Positions 6,486 to 14,183 of a stretch of DNA of 62,622 bases are shown piece after piece. Numbering within the stretch: position 1 is the stretch's first letter; each line of letters starts with the position of its first letter. Source of the DNA: SAR202 cluster bacterium (GTDB lineage: Bacteria; Chloroflexota; Dehalococcoidia; Lucifugimonadales; UBA826); NCBI GenBank assembly GCA_022447825.1, contig JAKUTY010000007.1, forward strand, positions 1 through 62,622, in the 5' to 3' direction. A program made the translations under genes and the position numbers. A model generated the notes under the pieces. It saw only the letters and a program-made list of their open reading frames with translations. It did no database searches and was not told where the DNA came from.

Positions 6486-7115
6486 ATGTTAGCTTCACGG
6501 TCATTAACAGGTTGGATATTAACTTTAGGTCCTATTGTGACTTTCGTCGGTTTTCTTGGATTTGTGTTTCCAGCTTTAGGTGGGTCAACACCTGATGGTA
6601 GTACTGAATTCATTAAATTAATGGGTGAAAATGCCGATATAATTGAATTCGGATCGTTAATAGGAACATTTGGATTATGTTTGCATGCAGCAGGAATAGC
6701 ATTATTAAACTCACAAATGAGAGACGGTTCAGGATCTCAAATAATGTTAGCCGGCACAATAATTTATGTAATGGGTACGGCAGGATACATAATGGAGTCA
6801 GCTCTATTTAGCAATGCCGCTGAATGGGGAGCTTCTGAAGGATTCCTAGATGGCATTATGTTTTACAATCTTGCTCAAGCTATAGGATCATGGGCTACCT
6901 TCTTTACACTTATAGGATTCTCTATCGTTGGACTTGCAATTTTAATTCAAAAGAATTTCAACATGATTTTAGCTTATGCATTTATAGTCATCGGATTAGC
7001 TGGGGCAATAATTGCTATTATTGATTACTCATCAGATTTAATGATTATAGGATATTTAGGGAATGCAATCCTTTTAGTAGTTACAGGAATCTTAACAATC
7101 AGATCTAAGGAATAA
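6486..7115 (+). CDS. Six-helix membrane protein, paralog 2 of 3
   Basis: The start is ATG 6486, two bases after the previous stop, with AAAGGAG supplied by the end of that gene, giving 209 residues. A longer frame from 6387 would overlap the upstream gene by about 100 bases and add unrelated residues, so it is rejected. The sequence mirrors paralog 1 throughout: SLTGWILTLGPIVTFVGFLG at the start, NMILAYAFIVIGLAGAI in the fifth helix region (NTILAYAFIVIGLVGSV in paralog 1), and GILTIRSKE at the end. Function is unknown. Paralogs 1 and 2 are the closest pair. Confidence 0.75.
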   Translation: MLASRSLTGWILTLGPIVTFVGFLGFVFPALGGSTPDGSTEFIKLMGENADIIEFGSLIGTFGLCLHAAGIALLNSQMRDGSGSQIMLAGTIIYVMGTAGYIMESALFSNAAEWGASEGFLDGIMFYNLAQAIGSWATFFTLIGFSIVGLAILIQKNFNMILAYAFIVIGLAGAIIAIIDYSSDLMIIGYLGNAILLVVTGILTIRSKE

Positions 7116-7120
7116 TTAAA

Positions 7121-7753
7121 ATGTTATCTAGTCGTAAATTAACAAGTTGGGCCTTAATTTCAGGTCCAATAGTTGCTTTAATAGGATTTATTGGAATTGC
7201 AGGAATTGCAGCAACTTTTCCTGAATCACCTTCTAATGAAGCCGCATTTATAGCTAAGCTTGGAGAAAATGCTGACGTATTTGAAATAGGCGCAGCTATA
7301 GGTCTTCTAGGGTGGCTCATTATTGTTGTTGCTTTTGGAGGATTAAGCTACGAAATGACAGGCGGGAAGGGCTACCCACTCGCTAGAGCGGGAACAATAA
7401 TTACAATTGTTGGATTAGCAATCACTATAATCGAATATCCATTATTAGTATTAGTTGGAGACTCTGTAGCAAATGGAAATATGGCTCTCGCCAATGCTGT
7501 TTATCCCATTTCAAGTGCAATCGGAGGCTGGGGCATCTCTGTCCTATTTCTAGGAATTGCTGTAATAGGTGGGGGTATATTTGTACAGTCCACTATTAAT
7601 AAAATAGTAGCAGGGCTTCTAATAGCTAACGGCTTATTAGGAAGCATAATTGCCATTTCAATGTATGAAAATGACATTATGGCAATTCCTTTCATAATAG
7701 GTTTAATTCTAACAATAGTATTAGGTTTATTATTCTTACGTTCTGAAAAATAG
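7121..7753 (+). CDS. Six-helix membrane protein, paralog 3 of 3
   Basis: This 210-residue protein starts at ATG 7121. Its Shine-Dalgarno AAGGAA overlaps the last codons and stop of paralog 2. It keeps the family opening (SRKLTSWALISGPIVALIGF) and closing (LLFLRSEK) but has diverged more in between, with extra charged residues around SYEMTGGKGYPLARAG. It has six predicted helices and no recognised motif. A strong terminator five bases after the stop closes the transcription unit. Confidence 0.75.
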   Translation: MLSSRKLTSWALISGPIVALIGFIGIAGIAATFPESPSNEAAFIAKLGENADVFEIGAAIGLLGWLIIVVAFGGLSYEMTGGKGYPLARAGTIITIVGLAITIIEYPLLVLVGDSVANGNMALANAVYPISSAIGGWGISVLFLGIAVIGGGIFVQSTINKIVAGLLIANGLLGSIIAISMYENDIMAIPFIIGLILTIVLGLLFLRSEK

Positions 7754-7757
7754 TATT

Positions 7758-7797
7758 AATACAAATGAGGGGTATTTAACCCCTCATTTGTATTTTT
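7758..7797 (+). terminator. Rho-independent terminator after the three-paralog operon
   Basis: A perfect 15 bp stem (7758-7772 with 7780-7794) carries GAGGGG/CCCCTC at its top, a 7-base loop TATTTAA, and a T-rich tail. It follows the last paralog by a few bases and separates this unit from the monooxygenase gene. Confidence 0.92.
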
Positions 7798-7807
7798 ATG
7801 TGGTTTT

Positions 7808-7823
7808 CTGATAAAAATATCAG
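7808..7823 (+). promoter_or_regulatory. Inverted repeat touching the monooxygenase start codon
   Basis: CTGATA-AAAA-TATCAG is a perfect 6 bp inverted repeat that ends one base before ATG 7824. No Shine-Dalgarno is present, so the repeat occupies the place of the ribosome site. It could be an operator or an mRNA hairpin. GATAAA within it could also serve as a -10 box of a nearly leaderless message. It may be chance in AT-rich DNA. Confidence 0.35.
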
Positions 7824-9461
7824 ATGACACAATTAATTACTGAAACTCAAATCATAGATGATAAAGATTTAGATTACGATGTGATTGTAATCGGAGCAGG
7901 AATATCTGGGTTATACCAGCTTTACAAGCTTCGTGAATTAGGCCTAAGAGTCAAAGTACTCGAAGCTGGTACTGGCGTTGGTGGAACTTGGTACTGGAAT
8001 AGATATCCAGGAGCTAGATTTGATTCGGAAAGCTATTCTTATGGATACTCTTTCTCTGATGAATTATTAAAAGAATGGGATTGGCATGAGCATTTTGCTT
8101 CACAACCCGAAATTCTGAAATACTTGCAATACGTATCTGAAAAATTCGATTTAGAAAAAGACATCCAGTTTTCTAGCAGAGTTAAATCTACAATTTTTAA
8201 TGACGATCAAAGAATTTGGACAACAACCTTAGAAAACGGTGACTTTTTTATATCAAGATTTTTAATTTCAGCTGTAGGAATTTTATCTGAGCCCACTCTA
8301 CCAAAAGTAGATGGAATAGAATCTTTTAAAGGCAGGTCTTTCCACACCTCTAGATGGCCTCATGAACCCATAGATTTAAACGACAAAAAAATAGCAGTTA
8401 TTGGAACTGGAGCTAGCGGTGTCCAAACTATACAAGAAGTATGTAAAGTAGCTGGGAATTTAACTGTTTTCCAAAGAAGACCAAACTGGTGTGCCCCTCT
8501 TCATAATGGCACAATTCCAAAAGATGAAATGGAAGAAATCAGATCTAGTTATAAAAACATTTTCCAAAGATGCTGGGATACTGTTGGCGGGTTTCTTCAT
8601 ACTATGGATTCTAGAGGAACATTTGAGGTTTCAGAAAAAGAAAGAGAAGACTTCTGGGAACATCTTTACCAGAGCAGAGGGTTTGGTATTTGGCAGGGAA
8701 ATTTTAAAGATATGCTAATTGACCCTGAAGCCAACAAATTAATGTCAGAATTCGTAGCAAACAAAATTAGATCCAGAGTCTCTAACCCTAAAACAGCAGA
8801 AAAACTTATACCGAAAGATCATGGGTTTGGTACTCGTAGAGTCCCACTTGAAACTCATTACTTTGAATCTTATAACAGAGACAATGTAGAACTAATTGAT
8901 CTGACAGAAACACCTATTCTAAGTATCACAGCAGATGGTTTAAAAACTACAGATAGAGAATTTGAATTCGATATAATTATTTATGCTACTGGGTTTAATG
9001 CAATAACTGGAAGCTTCGATAAAATTGATATAGAGGGTATGAATGGACTGAAATTAAAAAATCAATGGGAAAAAGATCTAGAAACATTTTTAGGCCTTCA
9101 AGTGTCAAACTTCCCCAACATGTTTATGGTACTAGGGCCACATGCATTATTAGGAAATAATCCCAGAAGTATTGAATACAATGTTGAATGGATTACAGAA
9201 ACAATTAATTATATGAGGAATAATTCATACACCCGGGCTGAAGCCACTGCTGAAGCTGTGCAAACTTGGGCAGATTACGTTGCCGAACAAGGCGAGCATC
9301 TGTTATCAAACAAAGTTGATTCTTGGATGACTGGAATTAACACAAATGTTGAAGGGAAAAACAAACGAATACTTGCACGATACAGCGGAACAGCTCAATC
9401 TTACAGAAAAAGATGTGACGAAGTAGCACAAAGTGGATACAAAGAACTTAATCTTTCTTAG
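7824..9461 (+). CDS. Flavin-containing monooxygenase of the Baeyer-Villiger type
   Basis: This 545-residue protein has all class B monooxygenase marks: an FAD Rossmann motif GAGISG at 24-29, GGTWYWNRYPGARFDSES at about 53-70, the Baeyer-Villiger fingerprint FKGRSFHTSRWP at 168-179, and an NADPH Rossmann motif GTGASG at 194-199. These enzymes use NADPH, FAD and O2 to insert oxygen next to ketone groups, turning ketones into esters or lactones. The length and GGTWYWNRYPGAR place it near cyclohexanone or phenylacetone monooxygenases, but the natural substrate is unknown. It is alone on its strand between a terminator and a convergent gene. Such enzymes are abundant in marine Chloroflexota and may attack recalcitrant organic matter (inference). 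Confidence 0.9.
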   Translation: MTQLITETQIIDDKDLDYDVIVIGAGISGLYQLYKLRELGLRVKVLEAGTGVGGTWYWNRYPGARFDSESYSYGYSFSDELLKEWDWHEHFASQPEILKYLQYVSEKFDLEKDIQFSSRVKSTIFNDDQRIWTTTLENGDFFISRFLISAVGILSEPTLPKVDGIESFKGRSFHTSRWPHEPIDLNDKKIAVIGTGASGVQTIQEVCKVAGNLTVFQRRPNWCAPLHNGTIPKDEMEEIRSSYKNIFQRCWDTVGGFLHTMDSRGTFEVSEKEREDFWEHLYQSRGFGIWQGNFKDMLIDPEANKLMSEFVANKIRSRVSNPKTAEKLIPKDHGFGTRRVPLETHYFESYNRDNVELIDLTETPILSITADGLKTTDREFEFDIIIYATGFNAITGSFDKIDIEGMNGLKLKNQWEKDLETFLGLQVSNFPNMFMVLGPHALLGNNPRSIEYNVEWITETINYMRNNSYTRAEATAEAVQTWADYVAEQGEHLLSNKVDSWMTGINTNVEGKNKRILARYSGTAQSYRKRCDEVAQSGYKELNLS

Positions 9462-9496
9462 AACTAATGCCATTACTAATCATATTAAGTAAGAAA

Positions 9497-9904
9497 TTAC
9501 ACAGAAATACTTAACCCAGCATAAAGTATACCTGCTGCTGCTACCTCTTCATCTTCCTGTGGAGTACCTCCACTTACACCTACCGCTCCTACAATTGTTT
9601 CACCGTCATATACTGGCAAACCACCCTGACCGGGAATCATTCTCCCACCTAGCATAGACATTAATCCTTGATGAATAGGGTTAGGTCCACCTTCAGCAAG
9701 TTTTCCACTAGGTTGCATAAATGCTGCAGAAGCAGCAGCTTTACCTTGGCTAATAAAGACGCTCCTCCAGGGGGCACCATCTTCACGAATAAATACAATC
9801 AAATCACCGCGTGGATCTACAACACTAATACAAAAGTTTGCTGATAATTCACTTGATTTATTTTGGGCACCCTCAATAATTTTCTGAGCTTGATTTAATT
9901 CCAA
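9497..9904 (-). CDS. GlcG/HbpS (DUF336) family protein
   Basis: This is a 135-residue protein from TTG 9904, which has AAGGAA eight bases upstream. It carries the DUF336 pattern: N-terminal helix with ALxxA-like spacing, VVDPRGDLIVFIREDGAPW, the GKAAASAAF helix, GGRMIPGQGGLPVYDGETIVGAVGVSGGTPQEDE and a C-terminal AGI helix. Family members (GlcG, HbpS) form octamers. Some bind haem, but many have unknown function and lie in catabolic operons. It converges with the monooxygenase 36 bases away. Confidence 0.85.
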   Translation of the reverse strand: MELNQAQKIIEGAQNKSSELSANFCISVVDPRGDLIVFIREDGAPWRSVFISQGKAAASAAFMQPSGKLAEGGPNPIHQGLMSMLGGRMIPGQGGLPVYDGETIVGAVGVSGGTPQEDEEVAAAGILYAGLSISV

Positions 9905-9975
9905 TTTTCTATTCCTTCAAATTTAGTTGTTTCTATTTCCAAGGCATTATATTCACTTGTGAATAAATTTTAATT

Positions 9976-10707
9976 TTAAATTAAGAGCATATATGTTGCC
10001 ATAGATATCATTACTAGGTTTTCAAATAGGGTTAGAGATGAAATTGGCAAACTAATAGCAGTTCCCATACAAGCACATTGAACATTTTCTCCATTTTTCA
10101 TCACTTGAATGACACCAATAGATTGAGAAATCATGAAAATTAATGTCGCAACATTTGCTAATATCAAAAATGACTGGGTTAAAAATGCTAAAGCAAGTAA
10201 CAATTCTATAAATGGATATGCAATTGCAAAAGGTCCGAACTGTTTTGAAATCACATCATATCTCTTAAAAGTCATACTAAACCCTGACACATTCAATAAT
10301 TTCAAAAAGGAAAATAAAAGGAAAAATATCCCCATATATGAAGTAAGCCAAATATCTAAGTTAAAGCTCGAGTTAGGTACTTGTAAGCTCAAGGAGCTAA
10401 GTGAAACTAAAATTAATGCTATAACTATTGGTTTTTTTGAATCAAAATAGTTATAAATTCGAGAAAACAAACTAGGGTCATTACTCAAAATTTTATAATC
10501 GCCTGATGTTGAAATAGCTGAATTTAAATGCTTTAAATCTAATATCTGGTCAGATTGAACTAGTAATTCTTTATCTAATAAAGAAACAGAAGCGAATGAA
10601 ACATCAGGCAACACAGAAATAGCAGACTCAATAGAATCTGCACAGGCTTGGCAAGTCATACCTTCAACCCTATATTTAGTATCATAAAGAGTAAGCAACT
10701 CTTTCAT
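9976..10707 (-). CDS. HMA metal-binding domain fused to a MauE/DoxX-like membrane domain
   Basis: The start is ATG 10707 with AGAGGAA just upstream, giving 243 residues. A longer frame to 10767 would run through the tRNA-Val gene and is rejected. Residues 10-75 form a heavy-metal-associated domain with GMTCQAC (Cys19 and Cys22), as in copper chaperones and mercury-binding proteins. From about residue 95 there are four or five membrane helices like MauE/DoxX redox-associated proteins, including a conserved-looking QCACMG segment near residue 215. MauE is needed for methylamine dehydrogenase disulfide formation, and DoxX-like proteins are quinone-linked. The fusion suggests a membrane protein that links metal (copper or mercury) handling to thiol redox. 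It starts 15 bases after the tRNA-Val 3' end and may be read from the tRNA promoter. Confidence 0.72.
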   Translation of the reverse strand: MKELLTLYDTKYRVEGMTCQACADSIESAISVLPDVSFASVSLLDKELLVQSDQILDLKHLNSAISTSGDYKILSNDPSLFSRIYNYFDSKKPIVIALILVSLSSLSLQVPNSSFNLDIWLTSYMGIFFLLFSFLKLLNVSGFSMTFKRYDVISKQFGPFAIAYPFIELLLALAFLTQSFLILANVATLIFMISQSIGVIQVMKNGENVQCACMGTAISLPISSLTLFENLVMISMATYMLLI

Positions 10708-10722
10708 CACATTCCTCTCTGA

Positions 10723-10799
10723 TGGTGGGCGGTACAAGAGTCGAACTTGTGACCTCTGCGATGTCAACGCAGCGCTCTAAACCACTGAGCTAACCGCCC
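10723..10799 (-). tRNA. tRNA-Val (GAC anticodon)
   Basis: The 77 bases on the minus strand form a full cloverleaf. The acceptor stem is GGGCGGT/ACCGCCC and the D stem GCTC/GAGC. The anticodon stem CTGCG/CGCAG surrounds loop TTGACAT (anticodon GAC), the variable loop is AGGTC, and the T arm is ACAAG-TTCGACT-CTTGT. The discriminator is A and CCA is encoded. The HMA-MauE gene follows 15 bases downstream on the same strand. Confidence 0.96.
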
Positions 10800-10807
10800 A
10801 TAATTTC

Positions 10808-10837
10808 ATCTTAGCAACCATATTACGAGAAAATCAA
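10808..10837 (-). promoter_or_regulatory. Possible promoter for tRNA-Val (and the HMA-MauE gene)
   Basis: On the minus strand TTGATT (10837-10832) and TAAGAT (10813-10808) are separated by 18 bases, each matching consensus at four of six positions. Transcription would begin near the tRNA 5' end. No other promoter-like element is seen between the tRNA and the downstream coding gene. Confidence 0.35.
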
Positions 10838-10847
10838 TTAATACGAT

Positions 10848-11654
10848 TTAGTGTTCCATAACCGATCCGCCATTTTGGTTAATAGATTGACCATGAATCC
10901 AAGAAGATGCTTCAGTACAAAGATAAGCACAGAAATCCCCTACTTCATCATCAGTCCCATTTCTACCAATTGGGGTATTTGCTGCCATGGTGTCCCAATC
11001 ATCTCGGACAACATCCATTCTAGAAGTATCGACTGCACCAGGGCAAACACAATTAACATTTATATTATGAGGCCCTAGTTCTTTTGCCATAGATTGAGTC
11101 ATACCTATAATTCCAAAGTTGGCTGCATTGTATGCAAGGAAATTTGCTGATCCTCTTTTACCTGCAGCAGAAGAAATATTGACTATTTTCCCACCATCAC
11201 CTTGTTTAATCATATGTTCTACTGCACCTTTGGTGCATAAAAATGTGCCAGTAATTTTAATATCCACAACTTTTTGAAATGTATCTTCATTCAAATTCAA
11301 AATTGGAACTCTATCTTCTGCCCTAGCATAAGCAGCATTATTGATTAATATATCTATCCTACCTAATTCTTTAATCGTTTGATCTATCATATTTTTAACA
11401 TGATCTCTATTAGTAACATCAGCAACTAAAGGCAATGCTCTTCTTCCTTCTGCTCTTACTAAATCAGCAACACTTTCTATGTCTCTCCAACCGATAGCTT
11501 TTTCATCTTCAGGATAATTTTCAGGATTCCTTCCTGTACCTGTTACAACTACATCGGCCCCTAACTTAGCTAGAGAAACAGCAGCAGCTCGGCCAATTCC
11601 CCTCAATCTTCCAGCACCAGTGACTATAGCAACTTTTCCATCTAATTCGCCCAT
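10848..11654 (-). CDS. SDR-family oxidoreductase-like protein with altered YxxxK motif
   Basis: This 268-residue protein has a Rossmann fold: nucleotide motif TGAGRLRGIG at 12-21, NNAA at 105-108, catalytic Ser region NISSAAG at 159-165, and the C-terminal PG-x-V/I stretch NCVCPGAVDTSRMD. It ends with the family-typical HGQSINQNGGSVM. The catalytic Tyr is at 175, but the motif reads Y-N-A-A-N, so the Lys of YxxxK is Asn179. Classical SDRs need that Lys to position the nicotinamide ribose and lower the Tyr pKa, so activity may be altered. Start ATG 11654 has GGAGG nine bases upstream. The substrate is unknown. It is followed on the same strand by tRNA-Val. Confidence 0.85.
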   Translation of the reverse strand: MGELDGKVAIVTGAGRLRGIGRAAAVSLAKLGADVVVTGTGRNPENYPEDEKAIGWRDIESVADLVRAEGRRALPLVADVTNRDHVKNMIDQTIKELGRIDILINNAAYARAEDRVPILNLNEDTFQKVVDIKITGTFLCTKGAVEHMIKQGDGGKIVNISSAAGKRGSANFLAYNAANFGIIGMTQSMAKELGPHNINVNCVCPGAVDTSRMDVVRDDWDTMAANTPIGRNGTDDEVGDFCAYLCTEASSWIHGQSINQNGGSVMEH

Positions 11655-11729
11655 TATGAAAGTCCTCCAAATGATTTTATTTTCAGAATTTGGAGTATAA
11701 CTTAAGCAGGGTGCGATAGCTATCCAATA

Positions 11730-12404
11730 TCACAAAACGTTTCGAATCCATTGCTCTACTTTTTCAGTCAATTCCTGTTCAGTTTCTCTGAAAGAATGGC
11801 CAGCTCCACTAAGTAAAAAAAATTCCTTGGGTTCTTCTGCCCAATCATAAATTGTTTGAGAACATAGTGGACTCAGAACTATATCTTCATCACCATGAAT
11901 CAGTAATAATGATCTAGGAGTAACAAGATTTGCCTCAGTGGCTCCTGCAGTTTGACTAGCTAAAGCAATAACGCTTTTAACTTGATCACTAAATGAGGCT
12001 GATTTAATTACAACTGCACCTCCAAAAGAATGACCTACCAAAATTAAATCTTGGTGTCCTGTCCCAACTAAAAACGATACTGCAGCGAGTGTATCCATTA
12101 CACATTCAATTAAATCATTTGGAATACGATAATCTAAACGCAATGAAGTTATATGAGGATTGAGTTTTTCCCCCAAATTTTTATATAACCCATTGGCGGG
12201 ACCATCAAAACCTCCAGAAGCACCACCCACCCAAATAACACCTTTAGTTGTAGGTAAATTTGGATCATGATGTACTATAGTTCTCAAATCACCTCTAGTA
12301 GTTTTTATAATTAAACCTCTGCCTAGCTGTGTTGGGTCTTCAATATCCCATTCTTGCAACCCTTTGATACTAATAGACATATGCTCTTCATCTGGTTGAG
12401 TCAA
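11730..12404 (-). CDS. Alpha/beta hydrolase
   Basis: This is a 224-residue protein with the nucleophile elbow GHSFGG near residue 125, an acid region HGDEDIVLSP near 170 and a C-terminal catalytic His in GAGHSF near 202, so the Ser-Asp-His triad is visible. The oxyanion segment appears as WVGGASGG. It resembles small dienelactone-hydrolase-like or YpfH-like esterases with unknown substrate. The start is TTG 12404 with AGAGGA just upstream; the ATG at 12380 is a possible alternative. It begins eight bases after the gatA stop, so it is probably the last gene of the aminotransferase-gatC-gatA operon. Confidence 0.82.
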   Translation of the reverse strand: MTQPDEEHMSISIKGLQEWDIEDPTQLGRGLIIKTTRGDLRTIVHHDPNLPTTKGVIWVGGASGGFDGPANGLYKNLGEKLNPHITSLRLDYRIPNDLIECVMDTLAAVSFLVGTGHQDLILVGHSFGGAVVIKSASFSDQVKSVIALASQTAGATEANLVTPRSLLLIHGDEDIVLSPLCSQTIYDWAEEPKEFFLLSGAGHSFRETEQELTEKVEQWIRNVL

Positions 12405-12412
12405 TTTATCCT

Positions 12413-13876
12413 CTAAAGTTTAGGTTTAATTTTGTGCCATTCAGTCGCTTGTTCAAAAGCATAAGCAGCTTGAAACAATTTTTCTTCTTGTAAAGCACCT
12501 GACATCATCTGCAACCCAACTGGTAAATTGTTATTCATCCCAGCAGGGATAGAAATACTTGGAATACCTGCTATGTTGGCCGGAATAGTAAAGATATCAT
12601 TTAAATACATCTGCATTGGATCATCCATTTTTTCATTCAATTTAAAAGCAGTTGAAGGGGAAGTTGGCATAGCTAAAACATCAAAATCGCAAAAAGCATC
12701 TTCAAATTCTTTTCTAATTAAAGTTCTTACCTTTTGTGCTTTCAGATAAAAAGCATCATAGTAACCAGAAGATAATGCATAAGTTCCCAAAAGTATTCGG
12801 CGTTTTACTTCATCTCCAAATCCAAATTGACGTGTCTTTTCAATTCCGTCCCACATATTTTCTGATTCAATATAATTAAATCCGTATTTCACTCCATCAT
12901 ATCTTGTCAAATTAGCTGAAGCTTCCGAGGGAGCAATAATGTAGTAAACGGCAAGAGCATATGAAGTCAAAGGAAGAGAAATTTCTGTAATTTCTGCGCC
13001 TAAATTTTCCAACACTTTTAATGAATCTCTAATTATTTTTTCTACTTCAGGATTTATTCCTTCTTGAAAATATTCTTTGGGAACTCCAATTTTAAATCCC
13101 TTAATACCTTTATCAATCGTTTCCAAATAATTAGGTACTGGTACATTTAAAGAAGTAGAATCTTTAGAATCAAATCCAGCAATATTCTGAAGTACCATTG
13201 CACTATCTTTGACTGTATGTGTGATAGGTCCAATTTGATCTAATGAACTAGCAAAAGCAATCAATCCAAATCTACTAACTCTTCCATAAGTAGGTTTCAG
13301 TCCTACAACGCCACAAAGTGAAGCCGGTTGCCTAATACTTCCTCCGGTATCTGAACCTAATGAAAACAAACATTGTGAAGCTGAAACTGAAGCTGCAGGT
13401 CCACCGCTGCTTCCACCAGGTACTCTAGTAATATCAAAAGGGTTTTTTGTAGTTTGGAAAGCAGAATTTTCTGTAGAAGAACCCATAGCAAATTCGTCTA
13501 AATTACCTTTGCCTAAAATTACAGCCCCTTGGTTCTTAAGGGCTTCAGTAACAAATGCATCATAAGGAGGAATAAAATTTTCCAACATTTTAGAAGAACA
13601 TGTTGTTCTTATTCCTCGAGTGCAAAGATTATCTTTTAGCTGTAATGGAATTCCTGTAAGTAAATTCTGTTCACCTGAATCAATTAAAATATCAGCATTT
13701 TTAGCATCATTAATTGCAGATTCTTTAGAAATGGTCACAAATGCGTTAATATCTGTTTCAGTGTTTTCAATTCTTTTTATATAAGATTCAGTTAACTCTA
13801 AACTAGTTATCTCACGTGAATCTAGTAAATTCCTTGCATTTTCTATAGTCAGAGTCTTCAAATCATCTTGATGCAT
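12413..13876 (-). CDS. gatA: Aspartyl/glutamyl-tRNA amidotransferase subunit A
   Basis: Starting at ATG 13876 (AGAGG five bases upstream; a TTG at 13891 is less likely), it has 487 residues, normal for GatA. The amidase-signature Ser-cisSer-Lys triad is visible: Lys in PLQLKDNLC near 75, then GSSGGPAAS and SDTGGSIRQPAS near 150-190. GatA releases ammonia from glutamine, which GatB uses to convert Glu-tRNA-Gln or Asp-tRNA-Asn to the amide form in the cytoplasm. gatC lies directly upstream with seven bases between. gatB is not in the window and must be elsewhere. Confidence 0.95.
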   Translation of the reverse strand: MHQDDLKTLTIENARNLLDSREITSLELTESYIKRIENTETDINAFVTISKESAINDAKNADILIDSGEQNLLTGIPLQLKDNLCTRGIRTTCSSKMLENFIPPYDAFVTEALKNQGAVILGKGNLDEFAMGSSTENSAFQTTKNPFDITRVPGGSSGGPAASVSASQCLFSLGSDTGGSIRQPASLCGVVGLKPTYGRVSRFGLIAFASSLDQIGPITHTVKDSAMVLQNIAGFDSKDSTSLNVPVPNYLETIDKGIKGFKIGVPKEYFQEGINPEVEKIIRDSLKVLENLGAEITEISLPLTSYALAVYYIIAPSEASANLTRYDGVKYGFNYIESENMWDGIEKTRQFGFGDEVKRRILLGTYALSSGYYDAFYLKAQKVRTLIRKEFEDAFCDFDVLAMPTSPSTAFKLNEKMDDPMQMYLNDIFTIPANIAGIPSISIPAGMNNNLPVGLQMMSGALQEEKLFQAAYAFEQATEWHKIKPKL

Positions 13877-13883
13877 ATTACCT

Positions 13884-14183
13884 CTATTCAAAAACAGGTT
13901 TAATTTTGATTAAATCTTCATCAGAATTTGGGGCATTCATTAAAACATCCTCAGTGGATAAAGAATCTCCTGAAACGTCATCTCTCAAAACTGACTTAAG
14001 GTCCACAGAATGGCCTGTTGGTTCTACAGAATCAGTGTCAATTTCATTTAAGACAGCAATATTATCCAAAATGTTAGACATTTCATCTCGCATTTTCTCT
14101 ACTTCATCATCAGACATAGATATACGGGTCAGAGATGCTAAGTGTCGAATTGCGTCTGAAGTCAAATCATCATTGTTACTCAT
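13884..14183 (-). CDS. gatC: Aspartyl/glutamyl-tRNA amidotransferase subunit C
   Basis: The ATG at 14183 overlaps the upstream aminotransferase stop (ATGAGTAA) and has AAGGA seven bases upstream, giving 99 residues, the usual GatC size. A longer frame to 14210 would add residues coded inside the aminotransferase gene. Family signs are the N-terminal helix IRHLASLTRISMSDDEVEKM and the middle VEPTGHSVDLKSVLRDDV, followed by an acidic end. GatC wraps between GatA and GatB and stabilises the amidotransferase. Confidence 0.93.
   Translation of the reverse strand: MSNNDDLTSDAIRHLASLTRISMSDDEVEKMRDEMSNILDNIAVLNEIDTDSVEPTGHSVDLKSVLRDDVSGDSLSTEDVLMNAPNSDEDLIKIKPVFE

Noticed and set aside
6387-7115. 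Longer start for the second membrane paralog
   Set aside because: The extra 33 residues lie inside the first paralog, while ATG 6486 aligns with the other copies and has AAAGGAG.
9976-10767. Longer frame of the HMA-MauE gene reaching 10767
   Set aside because: It would run through the tRNA-Val gene; ATG 10707 has a good Shine-Dalgarno.
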